Made by a program: the position numbers and the translations under genes | Part shown: positions 1 to 7,353 of the stretch, piece by piece | How the letters are laid out: every line of letters begins with the position of its first letter | Position numbering within the stretch: position 1 is the first letter of the stretch | Origin: Burkholderiales bacterium | GTDB taxonomy: Bacteria > Pseudomonadota > Gammaproteobacteria > Burkholderiales > Burkholderiaceae_D | Length of the DNA stretch: 9,804 nucleotides | Direction: 5' to 3' | Assembly (NCBI GenBank): GCA_016197345.1 | Contig: JACPVY010000354.1 | Location: forward strand, 1-9,804 | The notes under the pieces: generated by a model | The model's input: the letters and a program-made list of their open reading frames with translations, nothing else | Told to the model about the DNA's origin: nothing | Databases searched by the model: none

Positions 1-1109
1 CCCCATACATTAAAGCCGGGGTATTGCGTCTCGCCACTGGCTAACGTAAATTTGAAATCGATCGCGCTTCCCATCGTCTTTAATGCACTAATTTGCGCGG
101 CATTTAAGCAAGAATCGCTATTGCTGACGTCACTTGCACAGCGTAACGGTGGACCGTTCAAGCGGCCATCCGTGCTTGCCGTATCTGGATCAAATTGCTG
201 GTTGCAGGCGTTGACATTGCTGATGATGCCATCAACCACACCATCTAATTGATCGCAGTTTGCTAGCGCGGTGTCATACAGTAATTTGCGCTGGACTTGA
301 TTTAAATAGGCGTTGGGTTTTGCAAAGGCGCGCGACATGCGGCCATGCTGTAAAACCATTTCAGAAAAATTCCATACTGGAAAGAGGGCAATGACGCCAT
401 CGTAATCCTGCGGCCAGCGCTGCGTCACTACCATCGCTTCCCGCCCGCCTGACGAGCCGCCAAAGAAATAGGCCTTTTGTACAGGTGCGCGGTAGTGCGC
501 TTGCAAAATGGGTTGTACTGCGTCGCGTGTTTTTTTGAGCGCTTCAAAAGCGAAATTGCGCAAGGCTTCGTCATTGGTCGCAAATGAAGCATCGCGGCCA
601 TAAATGAAGGGCGGTTTTAGCGTGTGCCCGCTATCGCTGCTAAACACCGCATAGCCACGCCCTTGCGGCGTGAGTTTGTCTGTAGGACCACCATGCACTA
701 CGTTGAGAAATGACGCGAGTACACCATTAAAACCACCACCACCAAACATCATGGTTTTCTGATTCCAATTGCTAGGTAGGTTGAGTTGAAATCGGATCGG
801 CGGTGCGTTCGCATCCACCGGGTAGATACTGCCGATGACTTTACAGTAGGCGGCGAGTGCTTGCCCTTCTGCCCCTGTCGCCGGTATTTGCTCGGTGCTA
901 TCAACTTGCGCACCTGAGGTGGGTAGTCCGATGGCGTTGGCGGGGATGCTAAAGTGGGCTAATTCGGTGCAACTGAGTGGCGCGGGGAGTTTGGCATTGA
1001 GGGCGGGGCGTTCGCTATTACCGCAGGCTGTCAGTGCTATTGAGCAGCAAAGAGCGAGGTAGGTCGGCCAAGTTCGCCTGAACCAGTTGGTGGTAAATCG
1101 AAGTGTCAT
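1..1109 (-). CDS. Tannase/feruloyl esterase family lipoprotein (C-terminus beyond window)
   Basis: Reading the minus strand from the ATG at 1107-1109 gives 369 residues still open at the window edge. The N-terminus has basic residues, a hydrophobic stretch and a lipobox LTAC with Cys29, so an outer-membrane or periplasmic lipoprotein is expected. The nucleophile elbow is GGSSGGRE with the likely catalytic Ser219, followed by a QRWPQDYDGVIA segment typical of the tannase/feruloyl esterase family (alpha/beta hydrolases that cleave galloyl or feruloyl esters). The loop CDQLDGVVDGI (Cys285 to Ile295) matches the spacing of the family's calcium site (Asp286, Asp289, Val291, Asp293, Ile295). The catalytic Asp and His should lie past the window edge. 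Gly218 stands where the family usually has Cys. The start is supported by GGAG (complement of 1115-1118) five bases upstream. The family call is firm; the substrate is unknown. Confidence 0.9.
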   Translation of the reverse strand, partial: MTLRFTTNWFRRTWPTYLALCCSIALTACGNSERPALNAKLPAPLSCTELAHFSIPANAIGLPTSGAQVDSTEQIPATGAEGQALAAYCKVIGSIYPVDANAPPIRFQLNLPSNWNQKTMMFGGGGFNGVLASFLNVVHGGPTDKLTPQGRGYAVFSSDSGHTLKPPFIYGRDASFATNDEALRNFAFEALKKTRDAVQPILQAHYRAPVQKAYFFGGSSGGREAMVVTQRWPQDYDGVIALFPVWNFSEMVLQHGRMSRAFAKPNAYLNQVQRKLLYDTALANCDQLDGVVDGIISNVNACNQQFDPDTASTDGRLNGPPLRCASDVSNSDSCLNAAQISALKTMGSAIDFKFTLASGETQYPGFNVW

Positions 1110-1192
1110 ATTGGCTCCGTTCCTTCGCAAAATATTTGTAGGAATGGTGTTTCTTTTGGGCCTGAAATATCTATTGAATTTGAAAAACAATA

Positions 1193-1210
1193 TTGCACTC
1201 TTTGTGCCAA
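1193..1210 (-). promoter_or_regulatory. Candidate sigma-54 (-24/-12) promoter for the esterase gene
   Basis: On the minus strand the sequence TTGGCACAAAGAGTGCAA resembles the RpoN consensus TTGGCACG-N4-TTGCAA. The invariant GG (1208-1207) and GC (1196-1195) are separated by exactly ten bases. A start near 1183 would leave a leader of about 74 bases before the ATG at 1109. RpoN promoters need an enhancer-binding protein; I see only weak inverted repeats upstream (for example TTTTC/GAAAA around 1275-1292) and no clear enhancer site. Confidence 0.5.
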
Positions 1211-1565
1211 TTTTTCCAGCAAATAAAAATTTTCTGCACCATTTGACAGGTGGGCTACATCCATAAAATCGCTTTTCTGGCATCGCGAAAATGGATATTG
1301 CAGAATTTAATTGCATTATTTTTAATGCTCAAAAAATAAAATTTTGGCAATTTGGCGGTGTGGGGCACTTTCACTAGAAGTTTCATCTTCGAAATATTTT
1401 TCCGCGTCGCACAATATCATATTCATGCATATCAAATTCGGCATGCTAGGGGCTTTTCAATGCCAAAATCTTATGGCAGGATGCGTCTACCACGTTGTTT
1501 TTTTGCTAGCGAAGTAGCGTGGTCCACACCTGGAAATATTGCAAAATTCGTCAAGATAGATAAAT

Positions 1566-1594
1566 TTGCAAAAATTGTCATTTCAACATAAAAT
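1566..1594 (+). promoter_or_regulatory. Possible sigma-70 promoter for the metalloprotease gene
   Basis: TTGCAA (1566-1571) and TAAAAT (1589-1594) are separated by 17 bases, giving 4/6 and 5/6 matches to the -35 and -10 consensus. A start near 1601 would give a leader of about 59 bases. The region is AT-rich, so chance matches are likely and the call is tentative. Confidence 0.3.
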
Positions 1595-1659
1595 CACGCC
1601 GCAAATGATTTATGTTGCATTAAATTCAATCAATCAAAACAATTTATACTAGGAAAAAT

Positions 1660-3513
1660 ATGAGACAGGTCAAATTACTGCCGTTGGCGCTCGCAACCGC
1701 CTTCGCCATCCACATGCCAGCTTTTTCTCAAGAGCAACAAGAACAGCTTTTATCGTCATCGAAGGCGGTCGAAGTCGGCTCGGTTGAGTCCGTTATCAAT
1801 GGCTTTGTGAATCAAAATGCCAATCCGCATTCGAAATTCGTGCGGTCCTTTGCTGGTACCACGATTGGTACTGAAATAAAGGATTTTTATTATAAAGATG
1901 GTAAATTATCGATTACTGGTAACGCAATTGATTCAAAAAATTCCTTGTTTGTTTTAAAAGGAACGAACAAGAAATTGCATGGCTATTTAGCTTTGCACGA
2001 TAGCAAAAAGGCATTTGAATACACCACCGACGCCAAAGGCGTGGTGTGGATCAATGAAGTCAAGTTCACCAAAATTTATCCTGATTTGGATGAAGCTTTT
2101 ATCAAGAGCAATACGCCACCGAAAAATCTGTTAGCGGTCGCTCACCCGACTTATTCGGCGATGGCGCAACGCCAGGCGCCGCATATTGGGCCTTACAATA
2201 ATGAAGATGTCACCAAGTTGGAAAGTAAGCCAGGCAGCCCGTATGTGTTTTATTTGAACACGACTGCGGTGATGAATGGCAGCACGCCATTGAATGGCGT
2301 GACCAAAGAAAATATGTTCCGCGTGTGGCAATCGGTGTCGGATCAGTATTCTTTCTTGAAGCTCAACGTCACCACCAACCGCGCCGTTTATGATGCAGCG
2401 CGTGCAGCTAATCCACTGCGCACCGGTATTATCAATTTTGTCAACCAAGATGGCCGCTCCTTTGCGCCTATCCATGCCTTTGGCTCAACTGCTGCGGGCA
2501 CCTTGTATCGTAATCCATCTAGCGGTTGGGATTATGGTTACGGTATCGGCATGACCGCAGCGCATGAAATCGGCCATGAAATGGGGATGAACCATGACCA
2601 TGGCGGCACAGGTGGCGAATATTTTGAAGGCATCGCAGCCTATCAGTGGGGGCCGATTATGGGCAACTACTGGATGGGTGGGAGCTGGGCAAATCAACTC
2701 TTCACTTGGAGTAAAGGCGAGTACAACACTGCCACCAATTTCGAAGATGATTTGAATATCATGAATAGCGATGAAAATGTGCCGTATGCGGATGATGATA
2801 TCCCGACCACGCGTGCATTAAGCTTAGGGAGTGGCGGCAGTATCGATCCGAAAACCAATTGGGGACAGATCGCTCGCAATACCGATAGCGACACCTTCAC
2901 CTTTAGCACGACTGGCAATAGCACCCTTAATCTGCGCATCGATCCAATCGAATATTTGCGCATGCTGGACGTCGATGCGACGATTTATGACGCCAATAAT
3001 AATGTGGTGGCACATAGCAATTTGCCAGTGAATCGTTCGGCTGAATTCGTCAATCTGGCCTTGGGCGCAGGTAGTTACAAGTTGGTGATTAAGGGCGGTG
3101 CGGAAGGTACACCGAAAAATGGCTTCTCTAATTATTCCTCGCTTGGTTATTACGCGATGAAGGGGACACTCTCAGGTGGCGGTACACCACCTAGCACGGA
3201 TCCCGTATTGTCTAGCAACGTGTGGTTGGGTGGGCAAACTGGTGCGACGGGGAGCTGGAAGTATTATGTGATCGATGTGCCAAGTGGCATGTCTTACGCT
3301 AGTTTCTATATCAACGGTAATAGCGGTGATGCAGATATGTTCGTTGCCGCCGGTAGCCATCCTAGCAAGACGGCCTACAAATGCAAATCGGATGGCCCTA
3401 GCAGTATTGAATCATGCTCCATCAGCTCACCAGCAGCGGGCAAATACTATATCGGTGTTTATAGCTATGCCGCTTACTCGAATCTGAGTGTGTTGGCGAA
3501 CTTTACCAAGTAA
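1660..3513 (+). CDS. Secreted reprolysin-like zinc metalloprotease with C-terminal PPC domains
   Basis: The 617-residue product has a Sec signal peptide (residues 1-23, cleavage after AFS). A probable propeptide of about 120-140 residues follows, then a metzincin catalytic domain with the zinc motif HEIGHEMGMNHD: His302, Glu303, His306, His312. GPIMG (Met334) downstream is a good candidate for the Met-turn. Residues about 400-505 form a beta-rich domain resembling bacterial pre-peptidase C-terminal (PPC) modules. After a GGGTPPSTDP linker, residues about 521-617 form a second, more typical PPC domain with GDADMFV and a Cys pair (YKC...ESC). PPC modules are usually removed after secretion. The only cysteines are in that last domain, so no cysteine switch exists in the propeptide. 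AGGA at 1651-1654, five bases before the ATG, supports the start. It is probably an extracellular protease; the substrate is unknown. Confidence 0.92.
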   Translation: MRQVKLLPLALATAFAIHMPAFSQEQQEQLLSSSKAVEVGSVESVINGFVNQNANPHSKFVRSFAGTTIGTEIKDFYYKDGKLSITGNAIDSKNSLFVLKGTNKKLHGYLALHDSKKAFEYTTDAKGVVWINEVKFTKIYPDLDEAFIKSNTPPKNLLAVAHPTYSAMAQRQAPHIGPYNNEDVTKLESKPGSPYVFYLNTTAVMNGSTPLNGVTKENMFRVWQSVSDQYSFLKLNVTTNRAVYDAARAANPLRTGIINFVNQDGRSFAPIHAFGSTAAGTLYRNPSSGWDYGYGIGMTAAHEIGHEMGMNHDHGGTGGEYFEGIAAYQWGPIMGNYWMGGSWANQLFTWSKGEYNTATNFEDDLNIMNSDENVPYADDDIPTTRALSLGSGGSIDPKTNWGQIARNTDSDTFTFSTTGNSTLNLRIDPIEYLRMLDVDATIYDANNNVVAHSNLPVNRSAEFVNLALGAGSYKLVIKGGAEGTPKNGFSNYSSLGYYAMKGTLSGGGTPPSTDPVLSSNVWLGGQTGATGSWKYYVIDVPSGMSYASFYINGNSGDADMFVAAGSHPSKTAYKCKSDGPSSIESCSISSPAAGKYYIGVYSYAAYSNLSVLANFTK

Positions 3514-3539
3514 TTATCCACGCGGATAAAGATGTTTTG

Positions 3540-3568
3540 ACGGGCTATGGCATTGCGCTGTAGCCCGT
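3540..3568 (+). terminator. Hairpin between convergent genes, probable weak terminator
   Basis: ACGGGCTA (3540-3547) pairs perfectly with TAGCCCGT (3561-3568) across a 13-base loop, 27 bases after the metalloprotease stop. The following bases (TGCGTTTGGG) hold few T residues, so it is a poor classical intrinsic terminator on either strand. It may still serve both the metalloprotease and the oppositely transcribed response-regulator gene ending at 3601. Confidence 0.45.
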
Positions 3569-3600
3569 TGCGTTTGGGCGCATCGTGCTGCTAATTTGCC

Positions 3601-5277
3601 TCAAGCGTTTTGCATGGCGCGATGAATTTGCGCCATTTCGTTTAAGGTCGCCATCATACTGGCAAAGCGCGGTTGACCGGGATTGAGTTGCTCGACATGC
3701 AGCAATGCAGTGCGGGCTTCTTCGGCAAGGGCGGCATCATAGCCGTGCTTTTCTATGCAGTTAATAATAATTTGCGCACAGTTAAATAACACCCGTTGAT
3801 TATTCGGTAGCGCTTTCACCGTGGTGCGCATCCAATTCACAGCTTCTTGCAGACGCCCAGTTTTCCACAGTAACACGCCGCGATTCATCATATCGGCCGC
3901 TTCGTCGCAGGATTGGCTAATGATGTTATTGCCTTCCGCCGCCATTTTCGCTTTTTCAAAGACTTGTTTGATTTCAGCTAGCAATTGCGTGTTGTCGTGG
4001 TTGTTGCGCGCTAATTCTGTTAAGAGATCGACGGATGCTTCTTTCACGCCAACGGCTAACAAGAGGCGTGCCATATCTAAACAAATCGCTGCCGGTGGAC
4101 GTGATGGCGTTAGCCTTAACATCGAGTCTAATTCATCGCCAGATTTGCGGGCGCGTAGATAATCGCCGGATTCGTGATGGACCATGCCTTCGGTGATTTT
4201 GCTACGCAGGCGGATGTGCTCGTGCGAGAACTCACGCTGCACTTGCGTCAGCAATGCCATCGCTTCTTCAGTTTCATTTTTGATGCCGCAGACACGGGCA
4301 AGGCCAAGGTAAGCGTCAGCATTTTTCATCACGGAATGTTCGCCTAGTGCGAGGCATTTGCGAAAGGCCTTTTCTGCTGTCGCCATTTTGCCTAGTTTTA
4401 GACATAGCTCTCCTAAGCTACGTTGCCGCACCACCGAATTCGGGGAAAGATTCGCCGCTCGCTCAAGCACCGCGGCCGCTTCTTCAAACTGCCCCATCGT
4501 TTGGTAAGCTTGGGCGAGATGATCATAGGCTTCCATAAAAAAACGATTGCCGTTGATGACCTCGGTCAACATGTGACGCGCGGCTTCAGGTTCGCCATTT
4601 TGCAGGCGTATTTTGGCAATCCCTGCCACCGCCCAAGAAAAATTTTTGGTCGCTAAGACCCGTTCATAGACTTCTTTCGCTTCCTCTTGCCGCCCGCATT
4701 TGAGCAATAAATCTGCTTTCATCCGCAGCAGATTTAATGCGTGTTCACGATTGTGTTCAATTTGGTGATCGCATAGCGTAGCCGCTTTGAGGAAATCGCG
4801 CTGTTGATAAGCGTGGTCGATTGGGCGGAATACTTGCTTTTTATTCCATACCTTATGCAGGCGTGAAAGGAGTACGCCTTCGGTAATGGGTTTGAGTAGA
4901 TAAGCATCGGGGTGGAGTTCGGCGGTGCCCATCACGACTTCTGTGGTTTTTTCGGCTGAAACCATCATCCACACCGTGGTAGGTAAGATCAGTTCGCGAA
5001 ACTTTGCTTCTTCCAGCACCTGCTGGCCATTTTTGCCTTTGCCGAGGTGGTAGTCGCATAGCACCACGTCATAACGAGTTTGCGCGAGCATCGCGATTGC
5101 TTCGCCACCACTGCTCGCCTGATCGACATAACGCGCACCGAGCCCACGCAGGCTTTCGCGTAGCAATTGCCGCATGCCTTGGGTATCGTCGATCAGCAAA
5201 TAATGCTGGTCGCGCCAAGTGGGAAAACGGGCTGGTGGTAGCACTGCATTCATAAGCGGGCTTGGGCTCATCGTCAT
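3601..5277 (-). CDS. Response regulator: receiver domain fused to TPR repeats
   Basis: From the ATG at 5275-5277 the product has 558 residues. The N-terminal receiver domain is complete: acidic pair Asp30-Asp31 (LLIDD), phospho-acceptor Asp75 (VLCDYHLG), Ser107 (MMVSAE) and Lys129 (LLKPI). The rest, about residues 150-555, is helical and rich in tetratricopeptide-like units (for example GRQEEAKEVYERVL, GQFEEAAAVLERAANLSPN, GKMATAEKAFRKCLALG). There is no DNA-binding or enzymatic output domain, so output is probably through protein contacts made by the TPR part. No histidine kinase lies nearby. The start is uncertain: the frame stays open to a TTG at 5427, but those 50 codons are basic and rich in A runs and look like leader; ATG at 5253 is also possible. 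None has a good ribosome binding site. The product is cytoplasmic; the pathway is unknown. Confidence 0.85.
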   Translation of the reverse strand: MTMSPSPLMNAVLPPARFPTWRDQHYLLIDDTQGMRQLLRESLRGLGARYVDQASSGGEAIAMLAQTRYDVVLCDYHLGKGKNGQQVLEEAKFRELILPTTVWMMVSAEKTTEVVMGTAELHPDAYLLKPITEGVLLSRLHKVWNKKQVFRPIDHAYQQRDFLKAATLCDHQIEHNREHALNLLRMKADLLLKCGRQEEAKEVYERVLATKNFSWAVAGIAKIRLQNGEPEAARHMLTEVINGNRFFMEAYDHLAQAYQTMGQFEEAAAVLERAANLSPNSVVRQRSLGELCLKLGKMATAEKAFRKCLALGEHSVMKNADAYLGLARVCGIKNETEEAMALLTQVQREFSHEHIRLRSKITEGMVHHESGDYLRARKSGDELDSMLRLTPSRPPAAICLDMARLLLAVGVKEASVDLLTELARNNHDNTQLLAEIKQVFEKAKMAAEGNNIISQSCDEAADMMNRGVLLWKTGRLQEAVNWMRTTVKALPNNQRVLFNCAQIIINCIEKHGYDAALAEEARTALLHVEQLNPGQPRFASMMATLNEMAQIHRAMQNA

Positions 5278-5543
5278 TGAAGCCAGCGCGAAGACTGGTG
5301 GCAAGGGCTTGCCAGATTTACGGCTATGATGGGCGAAAAATGGCTGTTTGGCTACTGTTTGGCGCGCCCCAGCCCTAAATTTTTTATTTGGCTGTTTTTT
5401 GCTGGTGGCGTAGAGTGCTTTTCGCAACCGCCTTGGCAGCGCCTGAGCGTCAACTGTTAACTTTGTCAGTTAGGCGTAGGCTCGCCATGTACTACTATGC
5501 TTTCAAGCACTTCCCGTGCGCTCTCTTAACGCAAAAAAGCCTG

Positions 5544-5558
5544 TAGGGACTGTCCCTA
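5544..5558. repeat. 15-base palindrome TAGGGACTGTCCCTA
   Basis: Seven-base arms TAGGGAC and GTCCCTA flank a single central T. Palindromes with a GGGAC/GTCCC core are, from memory, often found as dispersed intergenic repeats in bacteria. Only one copy is seen in this window, so its status as a repeat family is an inference. Confidence 0.4.
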
Positions 5559-5621
5559 TTTCTCCCGCCACACTCAACTTGAGGTCGGCATATTGATCAA
5601 TTCCATTCACAAACCAATTTA

Positions 5622-5644
5622 TGATGAAGCGAGAGGCTTCATCA
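5622..5644. repeat. Perfect 9-bp inverted repeat, loop GAGAG
   Basis: TGATGAAGC (5622-5630) pairs with GCTTCATCA (5636-5644) across a five-base loop. No T tract follows on either strand, so it is not an obvious terminator. It lies mid-intergenic, between the rhlE terminator and the response-regulator start, and could be an RNA hairpin in a leader or part of a small repeat element. Confidence 0.45.
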
Positions 5645-5756
5645 AGCCAGTTACCCGTTGATTGCGGAGCGTGAGGGCACGTGGTTGGCGGGGATTTTAT
5701 GGTAAGTGCGATGCTAGATGCTGGCATGCATGATTGTCCGGCTTCTAGGCGGGCGT

Positions 5757-5788
5757 AAAAAAACCACGACAATTGCCGTGGTTTTTTT
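5757..5788 (-). terminator. Bidirectional Rho-independent terminator downstream of rhlE
   Basis: An A7 run plus CCACG (5757-5768) pairs with CGTGG plus a T7 run (5777-5788) across ACAATTGC. On the minus strand it forms a stem closed by CCACG followed by a run of T residues, about 40 bases after the rhlE stop. By symmetry it also reads as a terminator on the plus strand. Confidence 0.85.
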
Positions 5789-5828
5789 GTAAGCCCGTTG
5801 CGAGGCTTAATGGACTATCGCGTGAAGC

Positions 5829-6497
5829 TTAGCGTTCGCCGCGATAAGCTGGGCGACGCGGTGCGCCTTCGCTCGGTTTATTGTACGGCGAACCTTCGCG
5901 CGGTGCGCTTGGTTTGCTAAAGCTGCGTTGACCTGGTTTGCTGCCACCAGGGCGACGTGCATCACCTGGTTTCCAGCCCGGACGAGCGGTCGAGCGGCTA
6001 GGCACAGCCGATTTTTTCGGCTCAAAACCCTCGATCACATCGACCGGGATCAATTGCTTGGTGAAGCGTTCGATGCGTTTCACGTTCATGCCTTCGCTAT
6101 GGTTCACCAGCGAAATCGCCAAGCCATTGCGACCTGCACGACCGGTACGGCCAATACGATGCACGTAGTCTTCTGGGAATTTCGGCAAATCGTAATTGAA
6201 GACGTGGGTGATGGTTGGGACGTCGATGCCGCGTGCTGCGACGTCGGTTGCGACCAGCACTTTCACTTGGCCGCGACGCATGCCATCTAGCGTACGGTTA
6301 CGCGCGCCTTGGTGCATGTCGCCATGCAACGCCGCTGCGGAAAAACCAGCGATATTCAAGCGATCAGCAATCGTGTCGGCATCGCGTTTGGTCGCGGTGA
6401 AAACAACAGCTTGATCGAGGGACACGTCACGCAACAAATGATCGAGCAAACGATTTTTGTGGGACAGGTCATCGACAAAGTGAACGCGTTGCACGAA
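5829..6497 (-). pseudogene. rhlE: RhlE-type DEAD-box RNA helicase, 3' fragment (helicase C domain)
   Basis: In this frame the recognisable helicase sequence begins at VQRVHFVDDLSHKNRLLDHL, just after the junction near 6495. It includes motif IV (VVFTATK), LHGDM, motif V (LVATDVAARGIDV) and motif VI (HRIGRTGRAGR). The tail after about EGFEPKK is basic and rich in Arg, Pro, Gly and Ser, as in RhlE tails. This domain couples ATP hydrolysis to RNA unwinding only together with the N-terminal RecA lobe, which sits in another frame. The open frame runs further upstream to 6548, but those residues are shadow sequence of the N-terminal half. No plausible independent start with a ribosome binding site is seen. 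The downstream terminator (5757-5788) is intact. Confidence 0.85.
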
Positions 6498-6942
6498 TTT
6501 CTGGATTGCGCGACAACAATTGCATTTGTTTTGGATAAGGCATACCACCGAGGATGGAGATCGCTTTTACACGGCGCATGAAGCAGCCATATTTTTCGGT
6601 GGCGGTGGTGACTTGCAACGCCAATTCACGGGTTGGCGTCAAGACCAACATTTTTGGTTGTGCAGGTTTGAAACGTGGACGTTCACCGCGTGCGCCAGCG
6701 GCTTGGCGTTCTTGATTCGGGGTACGTGCTGCGGGAGCAGATTCTTGTGATGCAAATTTGTGCAACGAGGGCAACATGAAGGCGGCAGTTTTGCCGGAGC
6801 CCGTTTGCGAGGAGACCAACAAATCGCGGCCGGAAATAGCGGCTGGCACGGCTTGTTCTTGTACAGGAGTTGGCTTGCTATAGCCGGCTTCGGTCAACGC
6901 TTTCAGGATGGACGGGTGTAGGCCTAGTGCTTCAAAAGTCAT
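6469..6942 (-). pseudogene. rhlE: RhlE-type DEAD-box RNA helicase, 5' fragment, truncated by frameshift
   Basis: Starting at the ATG at 6940-6942 (MTFEALGL), this frame encodes the Q motif (GYSKPTPVQ, residues 20-28), Walker A/motif I (SQTGSGKT, 45-52), motif Ia (PTREL, 103-107) and the LGGMPYPKQ segment. After NPEI (residue 149) the expected LVATPGR continuation is replaced by eight unrelated residues and a TGA at 6469-6471, giving 157 residues. Motif II (DEAD) and motif III (SAT) are absent from both reading frames. The frame is open further upstream to 7086, but that extension does not look like RhlE. Only a weak purine-rich ribosome binding site precedes the ATG. Either the gene is truly broken or the assembly has a deletion; such a product could not act as a helicase. 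Confidence 0.87.
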
Positions 6943-7252
6943 TATTTTCTTTCGTTTTAAATCAACGTGCTTCTCGCACGCAAAAAAAGCAACGCGAACC
7001 AAAGCGAAATGACTTAATTGAAAAGAAATTTCGGCACAAAAGCTTTGCGCCGGAACGGTGTCAGGTTCGACATGCGATGACACCAAAGGCGGGAGGCTTC
7101 GTTGGCAACTCTATGCGCGGCGCGCCCAGGTTTGCGTAGCTACTTGGCAAGTGTCCTGTTTCAGAGGAAGCAGCTTGCGATGCTTTGTTGATTCAACCTG
7201 TCAGCGCGGTAACGGCGCGATCTTGGTGTGTATCAACAAACAACATTTTTAT

Positions 7253-7290
7253 TGCGCTATATATTTCAATTTGTGAAATATTGCAGCGCA
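7253..7290. repeat. Imperfect 38-base palindrome in the fabI-rhlE intergenic region
   Basis: Outer arms TGCGCT (7253-7258) and AGCGCA (7285-7290) and inner arms ATATTTCA (7261-7268) and TGAAATAT (7274-7281) pair, with a small internal loop between them and a five-base apex. It could be an operator, or a stem-loop in the rhlE leader. The AT-rich inner part also lies where a promoter might sit. Confidence 0.45.
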
Positions 7291-7353
7291 CAAACAGAAC
7301 TATACAGCATTTTCCCTATTTACGCACTGCTTCTGACGGGAATATTTTGATTT

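Larger units (their letters stand above)
1110..1659. other. Divergent intergenic region, AT-rich, no gene seen
   Basis: This 550-base stretch separates the minus-strand esterase from the plus-strand metalloprotease. It is clearly more AT-rich than its flanks and has many A and T runs. It holds the esterase ribosome binding site and candidate sigma-54 promoter on the left and the metalloprotease promoter and ribosome binding site on the right. The middle part (about 1215-1560) shows no convincing gene: the one open frame there begins with TTG, has no ribosome binding site and resembles no protein I know. Confidence 0.6.
5278..5828. other. Intergenic region between rhlE remnant and response regulator, with palindromes
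   Basis: This 551-base stretch holds no gene I can support. From left to right it contains the possible upstream extension of the response-regulator frame (to 5427), an odd-length palindrome TAGGGACTGTCCCTA at 5544-5558, a perfect 9-bp hairpin at 5622-5644 and the bidirectional terminator at 5757-5788. An open frame on the minus strand (5503-5772) resembles nothing I recognise. The palindromes suggest a small dispersed repeat or transposon remnant, but no terminal repeats or target duplication are visible. Confidence 0.5.

Noticed and set aside
1352..1591. 79-codon open frame on the plus strand between the two divergent genes
   Set aside because: It starts with TTG, has no ribosome binding site, overlaps likely promoter sequence and its residues resemble no protein family.
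1645..1650. TATACT as a -10 element for the metalloprotease
   Set aside because: Transcription would begin about three bases before the ATG and cut off the AGGA ribosome binding site; no good -35 element sits at the right distance.
5278..5427. Extra 50 N-terminal codons on the response regulator from a TTG start
   Set aside because: The stretch is basic with A-rich runs, shows no domain and lacks a convincing ribosome binding site at a usual spacing; the receiver domain is complete without it.
5503..5772. 89-codon open frame on the minus strand downstream of rhlE
   Set aside because: It crosses the terminator at 5757-5788 and the two palindromes, has no ribosome binding site I can see and no recognisable motif.
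7058..7276. Short plus-strand open frames upstream of rhlE
   Set aside because: No ribosome binding sites, no conserved motifs, and they run through inverted repeats of a probable leader region.
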